DNA of 64,000 nt from Phycisphaerae bacterium. GTDB lineage: Bacteria > Planctomycetota > Phycisphaerae > UBA1845 > PWPN01. Shown piece by piece: positions 1 through 8,097 of this stretch. Both the position numbers and the translations under genes were made by a program. Numbering within the stretch: position 1 is the first letter of the stretch; every line of letters begins with the position of its first letter. The DNA lies in NCBI GenBank assembly GCA_030372985.1, contig JAUCQB010000120.1, positions 1-64,000 on the forward strand, written 5' to 3'. Under the pieces are notes generated by a model that had not been told where the DNA came from, did not search any database, and saw only the letters and a list, made by a program, of their open reading frames with translations.

Positions 1-57
1 CGGCGCGAAGTGACACTCTGGCGGTTGTCCCAGAAACCCAATCGAAAAGGGCACCAG

Positions 58-1119
58 TTATCGATCCGTCCGTGCTTGCTCGGCAAACGCGATGATGTTT
101 GCCCACGGGGTCTCCGGTTGAATTCTGTTTGACGGGCAGAGAATGCAGCGGCGATCCGCCCTACAGACTGCCTTCAGCCGCCGCACCTCCGCGCGGACCT
201 CATCGGCCGAGCCGAACGGGAAGACACGCTGGGAACTGATCGTCGCACAAAGGGTGATGTGCCGGCCGAACTGGCGGTACAACTCGGCAAGGTCCATGCA
301 CTCCGGCTGTACCGGGTGGAGGATGTCGAAGCCGAGTTCCACGATATCGGGGACAATCTCCCGGATGTTGCCGCAACTGTGCAGGAACGTCCTCGCCTGG
401 GGGGTGCGGCTTCTGAGATCATCCAGAATCGCACGCCATCCCGGTTTGATGAACCGCCGCCACATGTCCGGCGAGATCTGCATGCCCGTTTGCATCCCCG
501 CGTCGTCGTAGAAGCACACCACGTCGATTCCCGCCCGTGCCGACGCCAGTGCAAGCCGCCGAGTGTAATCCGTGACCCTGGCGATGATCGCCTCAGCAAG
601 GGCCGGTTCGAGAATCAGGTCTGCCAGAAACTGCTCCATCCCGCGCAGCCACCAGGACCACTCATAGATGCTGCCGGCGTAGCCGAAGACCGGGTATCCT
701 CGCGCCTTGTACTCAGCGACGGGCGACAGATCGATCGTTTCGTCAATAGCGGGCGAGGGGCAGGCCTCGACATCTCGCGCCGACGTTGCCCTCGCCAACG
801 GCGGATAGGTGCGGCTGACAGAGCCCTCGACCTCGCAGGGGCCGTGTCCGATGCCCCATTCATCGAAGGTTGTGCCCGATTCGACGCTCGCATGATAGGC
901 GCGGGGATCATCTCCGCCGAACGCGGCCTTGAGCGAAAAAGTGCGGAAGTCGTAGTCAAAGTACTCAGCCGGGTCGGTCTGTCCGGTCATCTCTTCAAAC
1001 TGCCGCAGAATCGGCTGGGTAAAGCCCGGAATCGCGCCTACGTCCAAGGTGAAGGGGATCCAGCCAGGTGCGCCGTGGTCCAGCAGCTCTCGCAGGTTCT
1101 GCATCGGGCTGATGGACAT
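58..1119 (-). CDS. Uroporphyrinogen decarboxylase (URO-D) family protein
   Basis: A protein of 353 aa. The C-terminal half carries the URO-D-type TIM-barrel pattern, with a FLHSCGNI segment and a late ILCPSN strand. In planctomycetes this family more often covers corrinoid methyltransferase-like or uncharacterised enzymes than true heme-pathway HemE, and the canonical N-terminal HemE arginine motif is not seen, so the substrate is unknown. The ORF track runs on to 1659, but that extension is translated repeat DNA (KVPDPLSR twice). I place the start at the ATG at 1119 (MSISPMQNLRELL), where family-like sequence begins. No operon partner: the next gene on this strand starts beyond a 370-nt repeat-filled gap. 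Confidence 0.8.
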   Translation of the reverse strand: MSISPMQNLRELLDHGAPGWIPFTLDVGAIPGFTQPILRQFEEMTGQTDPAEYFDYDFRTFSLKAAFGGDDPRAYHASVESGTTFDEWGIGHGPCEVEGSVSRTYPPLARATSARDVEACPSPAIDETIDLSPVAEYKARGYPVFGYAGSIYEWSWWLRGMEQFLADLILEPALAEAIIARVTDYTRRLALASARAGIDVVCFYDDAGMQTGMQISPDMWRRFIKPGWRAILDDLRSRTPQARTFLHSCGNIREIVPDIVELGFDILHPVQPECMDLAELYRQFGRHITLCATISSQRVFPFGSADEVRAEVRRLKAVCRADRRCILCPSNRIQPETPWANIIAFAEQARTDR

Positions 1120-1150
1120 GTCGATTTGACCTCTCGTGATTGGGGCCCGA

Positions 1151-1396
1151 CGAGAGAGGGGGTCAGGCACCTTTTTGCCGGTTCTTCTACGCGGCCAAGT
1201 GCCGGTCGGACTCGCGGAGTTTCCCCATGTCATTCTGCCAACTGTATCAGGCAAAAAGGAGCCAGACCCCGGGCGAGAGAGGGGGTCAGGCACCTTTTTG
1301 CCGGCTCTTCTGCGCGGCCAACTGCCGCCCGGACTCGCAGAGTTTCCCCATGTCATCTTGCGAACCGCGTCAGGCAAACGGAGCCAGACCACGGCG
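1151..1396. repeat. Tandem pair of 123-bp palindromic-end elements
   Basis: Two head-to-tail copies (1151-1273 and 1274-1396) differ at roughly 15 positions. Each begins with GGGTCAGGCACCTTTTTGCC and ends with GGCAAAAAGGAGCCAGACCC or a close variant, which are imperfect inverted repeats of each other. A third, reversed copy lies at 21663-21772. This fills the gap between the URO-D and aminotransferase genes. It resembles a non-autonomous MITE or REPIN element. The rest of the 1120-1490 gap shows nothing else. Confidence 0.8.
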
Positions 1397-1490
1397 CGCC
1401 ACACACGGGCGAGCCGCTCGACGTGGCTCGCGATCAACCGCCAGAGGCACCCGCTGCGTGAAGACCGTGGCCGCCCTTGGACGCCGGCGG

Positions 1491-2663
1491 CTACCGACCA
1501 TATTCGGCCAGCACGGCCGCGGCTTTTACGGCCGTTTGGCGCTCGACGCTGTAAGCGAGGCGTATGTGTCCCGGACGGCCGAAGCCCGATCCCGGCACCA
1601 CGATAACCCCCTTGTCTCTCAGGACGGCACAGCAGGCGACGTCGTCCGGCTCCGGGCACTGCGGGAAAATGTAAAAGGCGCCCATCGGCTCGACGAAACG
1701 GAACCCGCCGCGGGCCAACCCGTCGCAGAGAACCTGGCGGTTGTGCCGGTAGAGGTCCATGTCCACCCGGGCGTCCAGGCAGGCCAGAATCGACCGCTGC
1801 ATCAGCGCCGGAGCGTTCACGAAGCCGAGGACACGCGTGGCGGTCACGCAGGCACTGAACAAGGCTTCCAGTTCGCCGACGGCCGGCGAGAGGGCAATGT
1901 AGCCGATTCGTTCGCCGGCAAGGCCGAGATCCTTCGAGAACGAGCTGACGATGATGGAATTCGGGTATTCCGTGAACACGGCCGGGAGCGAAGTGTCGTC
2001 ATACACGATGTGGCGATACACGTCGTCGGAAAGAAGGTAGATCTCCCGGCCATGTCGCCGGGATGCCTCTTTGAGAACCGCCGCCATCTCCCGCATCAGT
2101 GCGCCCGAGTAGACGACGCCCGTCGGGTTGTTGGGGGTGTTGATGATGACCGCCTTGGTGCGATCGGTGATTGCTTCCGCGAGGCGACCGGGGTCGGGCT
2201 GAAAGGCGCCGTCGGACTCAACGATCCTGGCGACGCCGTTGTGGTTGTCGATGTAGAAGATGTATTCGACGAAGAACGGGGCGAAGATAATCACCTCGTC
2301 TCCGGGGTCGAGAATCGCCTTCAGCACCGCGTTGAGTGCCCCGGCCGCGCCGCAGCTCATGATCACATGATTCTCGTTAAGCTGGACGCCCTGCTCCTTC
2401 GACACCATTTGTGCTACGGCTGCCCGTGTCGTGGGAAAGCCGGCGTTATTCATGTATCGGTGGGTTCCCGAAGCAGGGTCATGTGCCGCCGACCGCATGC
2501 TTTCAAGGAAGCGTGAGGGGGGCTCCTCGATCGGATTGCCGAGCGAGAGATCGAAGACGGCGTCCGCGCCGCGTTCCTTCTTGATTCGTTCGGCGTCCTC
2601 GAACATTCGGCGGATCCACGACGAACGCTGCATCTGCTCGCGCATCTTCTGCGAAATACTCAC
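1491..2663 (-). CDS. PLP-dependent class I/II aminotransferase
   Basis: A fold-type I aminotransferase of 390 aa. Visible family marks are SLGNP near the N-terminus, NTPNNPTG in the middle, SDDVYRHIVYDD, and SSFSKDLGLAGERIG, which holds the PLP-binding lysine. The ORF track extends to 2939, but the added residues look random. The GTG at 2663 (VSISQKMREQMQRSSWIRRMF) matches the usual N-terminus of a subgroup that starts with a Ser-Trp-Ile-Arg helix. It probably transaminates an amino acid with 2-oxoglutarate in the cytoplasm, and the substrate cannot be read from the sequence. It stands alone, with the divergent dipeptidase gene 301 nt away. Confidence 0.88.
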   Translation of the reverse strand: MSISQKMREQMQRSSWIRRMFEDAERIKKERGADAVFDLSLGNPIEEPPSRFLESMRSAAHDPASGTHRYMNNAGFPTTRAAVAQMVSKEQGVQLNENHVIMSCGAAGALNAVLKAILDPGDEVIIFAPFFVEYIFYIDNHNGVARIVESDGAFQPDPGRLAEAITDRTKAVIINTPNNPTGVVYSGALMREMAAVLKEASRRHGREIYLLSDDVYRHIVYDDTSLPAVFTEYPNSIIVSSFSKDLGLAGERIGYIALSPAVGELEALFSACVTATRVLGFVNAPALMQRSILACLDARVDMDLYRHNRQVLCDGLARGGFRFVEPMGAFYIFPQCPEPDDVACCAVLRDKGVIVVPGSGFGRPGHIRLAYSVERQTAVKAAAVLAEYGR

Positions 2664-2964
2664 GGCTGCCGTCTCCTGCGGCCCAGTTTCAAGGCTGCCG
2701 GCCGATGGGCGACGGTCGGCAACCGACATCGGACAATCGGCGAGACACACCGCCAATCCTGCTCGCCGCACGGCCGGCATATTACCCGCACTGATGCAGG
2801 CAATCCAGAAGGTTTCGTGGTATCCTTTGCCCACAGCCTGAGTGCTTACGGGCTGCAGTGTTGGCGGCCCGAAGGCCCTTGCGTGCATCTGCTGCTGTGG
2901 AAGCGGCCACTCCGGGGTCCCATGGCGACGTTGAGGCACAGAGGCAGTATGAGGTGCGCGGGCG
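2664..2964. other. Divergent intergenic region
   Basis: This is 301 nt between the divergent aminotransferase and dipeptidase genes and presumably holds both promoters. I see no clear -35/-10 pair, repeat or RNA structure. The ORFs crossing it on both strands are frame shadows. Confidence 0.4.
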
Positions 2965-4236
2965 ATGATTGTCGAAAACAGTACATCCTGGCGTCAGCTT
3001 GGCATGTTGGTGGCCGCAACACTTGCCGCTGTTCTTGGCGGCTGTTCGGCACCGCAGTCGCCCCGACCGCCTGCAGTGACCATCCCCACCACCGCACCCA
3101 AAGCCGTCGTGATGACGGAACAAGGGCTGCAGGTCCATCGCTCCCTGATTGTGATAGACGGCCACAATGATCTCCTGTGGCAGATACGGACCAAGGCGAA
3201 TTCTTCGTTCGACACAATGGATCTCCCCCGGCGCCAGGAATCCGTCCAGACCGATATTCCGCGATTGCGGCAGGGGGGTGTCGGGGCTCAGTTCTGGGTG
3301 GTCTACGTTCCCCCGGAGACCGAGAAGGAGGGCGGGGCCGCGAACATGGCCCTCGAACAGTTTGACCTCATCGACCGAATGATCGCGCGATATTCCGACG
3401 TTTTCGAGTTGGCGCGGACGGCGGCGGACGTCGAGCGGATTCACCAACAAGGCAAAATAGCGGCCCTGATCGGTATCGAGGGCGGCCATACGATCGAAAA
3501 CTCCCTCGACAACCTGTCGCTGTTCTATCGCCGCGGCGCCCGCTACATGGGGCTGACCCACTCGGAAACGACCGATTGGGCGGACTCCGCCACGGACGAG
3601 CCGCGTCATGGCGGACTGTCGGACTTTGGCGAGCGTGTCGTCCGGGAGATGAACCGCCTGGGGATGCTCGTGGATCTGGCCCACGTTTCGGCGGATGCCA
3701 TGCGTGACGCTCTGCAAATCAGCAAGGCGCCGGTCATCGTCTCGCACGCGTCGGCCTATACAATCGCCGCCCATCCGAGAAACGTGCCCGATGAGGTGCT
3801 TCGGATGATCGCGGCCAACGGCGGCGTCGTCATGGTGACCTTCTTCCCAGGTTACTCACATCCGCAAGGCGCACGCGCCATGGCCGGCTACTTCGAGCAG
3901 GAGCGGGCACTCAAGGAAAAGTACCCCGATCCGGAAGAGTTCAAGAAGGCCTGGCAGTCATACAGGAGCGCCAATCCGATTCCCAAAGGCGACGTCGGCA
4001 TGGTGGTCGATCATATCGACTACATCGTGCGCGTGGCCGGTATCGATCACGTCGGCCTCGGCTCGGATTATGACGGCGTCGGCCAGATGCCGTTCCAGTT
4101 GGAGGACGTGTCGGGATATCCGTATATCACGCAGGAACTGCTCAACCGGGGGTACTCGGTTTCGGACATCCGCAAAATCATGGGAGGCAACTCGCTTCGC
4201 GTGCTGAGACGTGCCGAAGAGGTCGCTCGCCAGTAG
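2965..4236 (+). CDS. Membrane (renal-type) dipeptidase, peptidase M19, lipoprotein
   Basis: A zinc dipeptidase of 423 aa. The first 27 residues form a lipoprotein signal with a lipobox ending in LGGC, so the enzyme is probably anchored in a membrane facing the periplasm. M19 marks are VIDGHNDLLW (His-x-Asp metal site), GIEGGH (bridging Glu), a His in DLAHVS, a His in VSHASA, and GSDYDG near the end. The length is normal for the family. It would hydrolyse dipeptides or other short amide substrates. The GTG/ATG region at 2965 directly precedes a good n-region, so I keep the track start. It is convergent with the large glycosidase gene, 57 nt away. Confidence 0.9.
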   Translation: MIVENSTSWRQLGMLVAATLAAVLGGCSAPQSPRPPAVTIPTTAPKAVVMTEQGLQVHRSLIVIDGHNDLLWQIRTKANSSFDTMDLPRRQESVQTDIPRLRQGGVGAQFWVVYVPPETEKEGGAANMALEQFDLIDRMIARYSDVFELARTAADVERIHQQGKIAALIGIEGGHTIENSLDNLSLFYRRGARYMGLTHSETTDWADSATDEPRHGGLSDFGERVVREMNRLGMLVDLAHVSADAMRDALQISKAPVIVSHASAYTIAAHPRNVPDEVLRMIAANGGVVMVTFFPGYSHPQGARAMAGYFEQERALKEKYPDPEEFKKAWQSYRSANPIPKGDVGMVVDHIDYIVRVAGIDHVGLGSDYDGVGQMPFQLEDVSGYPYITQELLNRGYSVSDIRKIMGGNSLRVLRRAEEVARQ

Positions 4237-4293
4237 AAGGAGTAGCGGGGTTGTCAGCACGCTGTCCGGCCGCAACCGGGCGGTTCCGCCGGA

Positions 4294-7200
4294 TCAGTTC
4301 AGGCACGCCGAGGGCGCGGGGACTGCCGGGCCTGAGATGCACGGCTCGAAGATTGCGAAATCCGCCTTGTCGACGTCGCTGTCGCCATCGAGTCTGGCAT
4401 TCTGACAGTCCGGATTCTGCTGAGGAATCGCCAGGCCGGACAAACAGGCCTGCAAGTGTCCGAAATCCGCCATGTCCACGTCGCCGTCGCGATCAAAGTC
4501 GCCCGTCACAGGCACGGGGCAGCCGTCGGGGCCGACAGGTATATCTGCGAATGTGCCCGGGCACGCATCGCAGGCATCACCTGCCGTGTCGCCATCCGAG
4601 TTTTCCTGTTGAGCGTTCGCGATGGCCGGGCAGTTGTCCTCGGCGTTGAGAAGTCCGTCGCCGTCCTTGTCGTCGTCGCAGGCATCACCGACCCGGTCCT
4701 GATCCGTGTCCTCCTGACCTGAGTTCGCAATGTCCGGGCAATTGTCGCAGGCGTTTCCGACGTCGTCGGAGTCGATATCCTCCTGTTGCGGATTCGCGAT
4801 CAGGGGGCAGTTGTCCTGAGCGTTGAGAACGCCGTCGCCATCAACGTCGTTATCACACGCGTCGCCCTGGCTGTCCTGGTCGATGTCCTCCTGTCCAGGG
4901 TTCGCCACGGTCGGGCAGTTGTCACACGCGTCGCCGAGTACGTCGTTGTCCGAATCCTCCTGCATGGGATTGGCGGCCAACGGGCAGTTGTCCTCGGCGT
5001 TCGGAACAGAGTCGCCATCCATATCGTCATCGCACGCATCGCCGATGCCGTCCTGGTCCTGGTCGTCCTGGCCAGGATTGGCGATGTCCGAACAATTGTC
5101 ACAAGCATCCCCGACTCCGTCGTTGTCCGAGTCCTCTTGCCCGGTGTTTTCGACAGAAGGACAGTTGTCCTGCGAGTTGGTGACGCTGTCGCCGTCCATG
5201 TCATCGTCGCAGAGGTCGCCGATCAGGTCGCCGTCCTGGTCTTCCTGGTCGGGGTTTGCGACGGCCGGACAATTGTCGCAAGCATCGCCCAGGCCATCGG
5301 TATCCCCGTCCTCCTGCTGGGGGTTATGGACTCCCAGGCAATTGTCGAGATGGTCGAATACGCCGTCCAGATCGTCGTCTACCGGGGCAACCTGGAGTAC
5401 CAGCAGCGTGATCTCCGCATCCTCCATTGTGAAGGCGAAGCTCTGCGAGGTGAAACCGGCGGTCACATCCTGCTCGTCCCAGGCGAGACCGCTGTAATGG
5501 GTGAGACTGGTGTCGCCGCCGGCGGCATCATCGCCGGGCTTGCCGAGATGCTTCAGCCTGGCCGACGTGACCTGGCAGGGAACCAGCCCCAGGTTGACCG
5601 TGATGGGCTGAGTGTCGTCGAAGTTGAGGCCCCAGATCATGATCGTCGAGTCGTCGCCTTCGTTCCTGGTCACGTAGATCCGGAAATTGCTGTTCGCCGG
5701 GTCATATCCCATCTGCGTGCTCGTGGCAATCAGCGCGTCGCCCATGTCGCTGACCAGTCCCTGAAACGCCAGCTTCGGACCAAGCTTGTTCTGAGGCTGC
5801 TCCCAGAATGTGCCGGCCAGCACGCCGTCCTCGGCGAATGTGAAACACGTTTCCACCACGCCGAGAGCGTTGGCCATCGAGGCCTGCATGTTCCCGGGGG
5901 CATCCCAGTTGACCGGATTCCATTCAGATGCAATGAAGTCGCAGGCCGTTCGACCGTTCTGAGAGAGGATCGACCGCATGCCGACCGTTCGGTCGTTCAG
6001 AAACTTCTTGTAGTCGCGCAGGGCCGTTGCCATACCTTCGTAGTAGCTCCAGTTGCTTTTGATCGCCCCGTAGTAGGGGTGGTAGGACACGAAATCCAGC
6101 CGGACGTCCGGGTCCGCCGCGAGCGCTGACAGCCACTGACCGCTGCCGTTCGGGTCCGAAGGAGTGATCAGGCACGGCCCGAACTCCAGCGACGGATCCA
6201 CCGCCAACATCGCCGCGCTGATCGTCTTGTACCGGTCGCGATAGTCGGCCGGCCCGAGATAGTGGCTGGTCAGGAAATCGCCAAGACTCCCCAACTCGGG
6301 TTCATTCCCGATCTCCCAGTATTGGACCCGCGGAACACTACCTTCCCCCGGTGCGGGCAGCTTCGGCTTGTCGTGCCAGTTGACGATGGAGTTGTATACG
6401 CGAAGATCTTCGCCCGCCAGATTGGCCTCGTCGCCCTGCCGGTAGTTTTGCAGGATGACGTTGGTGTATCGTACCCAGTCGGCCGCCAGTCCCTCCGGAT
6501 TGACGTTCTGGCAAACGAACACACCGGGATAGTTCGGGTCGGACCAGTCTCGGTACCCGCCGCCGAAGACATTGGCCGTCAGCACCGGCGCGGCATTGCG
6601 GTCACGTGCGGCTTGCAGGAACTCCAGGGTGGTGAACGCACCGCTCCAAGTGGGCGTCCCCCAACCGGAACCGCTGTCAATGTCTCGCCAGTCGTAGGTA
6701 TCGGCATCCAAGCCTCCGGCCAGACCGCGTCCCATCGACCCGGCGGCCAGATCCCACAGCGGACTCCACGCCGTGGTGGTGACCGACCGGTAGGGGCACT
6801 GTCCGCGAACCCATGAACTGAACGCCGCACCTTGGTAGTAGTCGATGACGGGTGTATCGCCCGTGGTGGTCACGTGGCTGCCGGGACCCCACGGCGAAGG
6901 ACAAGAGCCGGGCAGACTCCTTGAGGCCCGCGTGCTGAAGGTATAGGTCGTTCGCGGCAGCAAGCCGGCGATTGTTCTCGTTCCCCACGCAGCCTTGCTG
7001 GTCCACAGCGGTCTGGGTCCCAGCGAGCCATCCGCCTGGACGTACATCTTTCCCCCCACGCTGGGCGAAATCATGATTGCGTACTCGTCGTCCGACGTGT
7101 CCGCCGGGTTGATGGACAGCTTGACCGTCGTGCTTGTCGGGTTTGCGAGAATGGGTGGCTGAGGCGTCGCGCAGAAGGTCGAACACGATGCGGGGACGAC

Positions 7201-7785
7201 ATCGAAACTTGTCTGCCCATCAATCCAGCCGACCGCATATGATGTTCCGCCGATCACGCCGTCGGCGGCCCATGCGTCGGCATCGTTCATCACCGGGTTG
7301 AACGCCCAAGCCGGCTTGACGGTGAAGGTCCAGCTTACCGTCCGTGAGCCGCTGCCGCCCGTGGCTTTGCCGGTGACGGTCGTTTCGCATGAGACGGGTG
7401 TGATGTAGGCAATGCCACCCCAGGCGTCCGTTCGGTAAGCCCAGCGCCCGCCGCCCGTGGCATCCGCAATGACCCACGTTCCGCCCCATTGGGTCACGTC
7501 GGCATCCGACTTGCCCCAGTTCATGTAGCCGCGGCCTTGGTTCTGGTCGCCGCCGGCCTCGGTGTAATTGAGGAGCACGCGAATACACCGAATGCTGTCA
7601 TATCCGTCAGGATCGGAGAACGTCGTTGAGACCGTGTAAGGAGTCGTGTCGTCGGCGACCACCGTTGAGGAGTTCACGACCGGGAAACTGGTCATGATGG
7701 GCGCGCCGGCCCCCCAGCTTGAAGCAGCGAACACCGTAAGCACGACGCATGCCTGCGTCAGCCAAGCCCAACAACCTTTGTTCAC
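4294..7785 (-). CDS. Secreted clan-A glycoside hydrolase with Fn3-like domain, TSP3 repeats and dockerin-like end
   Basis: A multidomain protein of 1163 aa. A signal peptide (CVVLTVFAASSWGAGA) is followed by a beta-rich region and an Fn3-like segment around residues 208-308. The catalytic barrel spans roughly 315-700. WEIGNEPE (Glu about 495) fits the Asn-Glu acid/base site and IASEWN (Glu about 621) the nucleophile of clan GH-A enzymes such as GH39, GH51 or GH79; I cannot name the family. Residues about 803-1090 hold nine thrombospondin type 3-like DNC repeats (calcium-binding), and about 1100-1163 hold a double dockerin-like domain. The start is the GTG at 7785 because GGAGGG lies 9 nt upstream; the track start at 7839 lacks this. 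Secreted, possibly surface-attached. Confidence 0.82.
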   Translation of the reverse strand: MNKGCWAWLTQACVVLTVFAASSWGAGAPIMTSFPVVNSSTVVADDTTPYTVSTTFSDPDGYDSIRCIRVLLNYTEAGGDQNQGRGYMNWGKSDADVTQWGGTWVIADATGGGRWAYRTDAWGGIAYITPVSCETTVTGKATGGSGSRTVSWTFTVKPAWAFNPVMNDADAWAADGVIGGTSYAVGWIDGQTSFDVVPASCSTFCATPQPPILANPTSTTVKLSINPADTSDDEYAIMISPSVGGKMYVQADGSLGPRPLWTSKAAWGTRTIAGLLPRTTYTFSTRASRSLPGSCPSPWGPGSHVTTTGDTPVIDYYQGAAFSSWVRGQCPYRSVTTTAWSPLWDLAAGSMGRGLAGGLDADTYDWRDIDSGSGWGTPTWSGAFTTLEFLQAARDRNAAPVLTANVFGGGYRDWSDPNYPGVFVCQNVNPEGLAADWVRYTNVILQNYRQGDEANLAGEDLRVYNSIVNWHDKPKLPAPGEGSVPRVQYWEIGNEPELGSLGDFLTSHYLGPADYRDRYKTISAAMLAVDPSLEFGPCLITPSDPNGSGQWLSALAADPDVRLDFVSYHPYYGAIKSNWSYYEGMATALRDYKKFLNDRTVGMRSILSQNGRTACDFIASEWNPVNWDAPGNMQASMANALGVVETCFTFAEDGVLAGTFWEQPQNKLGPKLAFQGLVSDMGDALIATSTQMGYDPANSNFRIYVTRNEGDDSTIMIWGLNFDDTQPITVNLGLVPCQVTSARLKHLGKPGDDAAGGDTSLTHYSGLAWDEQDVTAGFTSQSFAFTMEDAEITLLVLQVAPVDDDLDGVFDHLDNCLGVHNPQQEDGDTDGLGDACDNCPAVANPDQEDQDGDLIGDLCDDDMDGDSVTNSQDNCPSVENTGQEDSDNDGVGDACDNCSDIANPGQDDQDQDGIGDACDDDMDGDSVPNAEDNCPLAANPMQEDSDNDVLGDACDNCPTVANPGQEDIDQDSQGDACDNDVDGDGVLNAQDNCPLIANPQQEDIDSDDVGNACDNCPDIANSGQEDTDQDRVGDACDDDKDGDGLLNAEDNCPAIANAQQENSDGDTAGDACDACPGTFADIPVGPDGCPVPVTGDFDRDGDVDMADFGHLQACLSGLAIPQQNPDCQNARLDGDSDVDKADFAIFEPCISGPAVPAPSACLN

Positions 7786-8097
7786 CGGCTCAGTCCCTCC
7801 GACATCCGCGACGCGACTACCATGAGTATTGTAACACATGGAGCAAGAACGTCTGATGGGTGGGAAGGATCTGCGGCCGGATTCTTTGCCCCACCGAAGT
7901 GGGTGATCAGCCGTCCGTCATTCGGCTGGCGAAAGGGCAGAGCTGTCGGCTCCTGCGACGCCAGCGCCATCGTCCTTTGCGGACCTTTGCCATCCGGACA
8001 CCAAAAATGTGATCTTAAGGTACTGCTGCCAAAGGAGTTACAGTGAGTATCGCAAAGTGCTTTGTGTTGCAGACCAATGCCGGACGCAGCTTGCTTC
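7786..8097. other. Intergenic region between two secreted glycosidase genes
   Basis: About 310 nt upstream of the clan-A glycosidase gene and downstream of the GH116-like gene, both on the minus strand. It should contain the promoter of the former. No convincing -35/-10 pair, terminator hairpin or riboswitch was seen. Confidence 0.35.

Noticed and set aside
259-1461. 400-aa plus-strand ORF opposite the URO-D gene
   Set aside because: It is antisense to a clear family protein and partly translated from the tandem repeat; Arg-rich with no domain pattern.
4600-5350. Regular short repeats that might suggest a CRISPR array
   Set aside because: They encode in-frame calcium-binding DNC repeats with varying codons; there are no constant repeats with unique spacers.
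4786-6129. 447-aa plus-strand ORF opposite the TSP3/glycosidase gene
   Set aside because: Its Val/Ile/Ser repeats are the complement of the DxDxDG repeats; a shadow.
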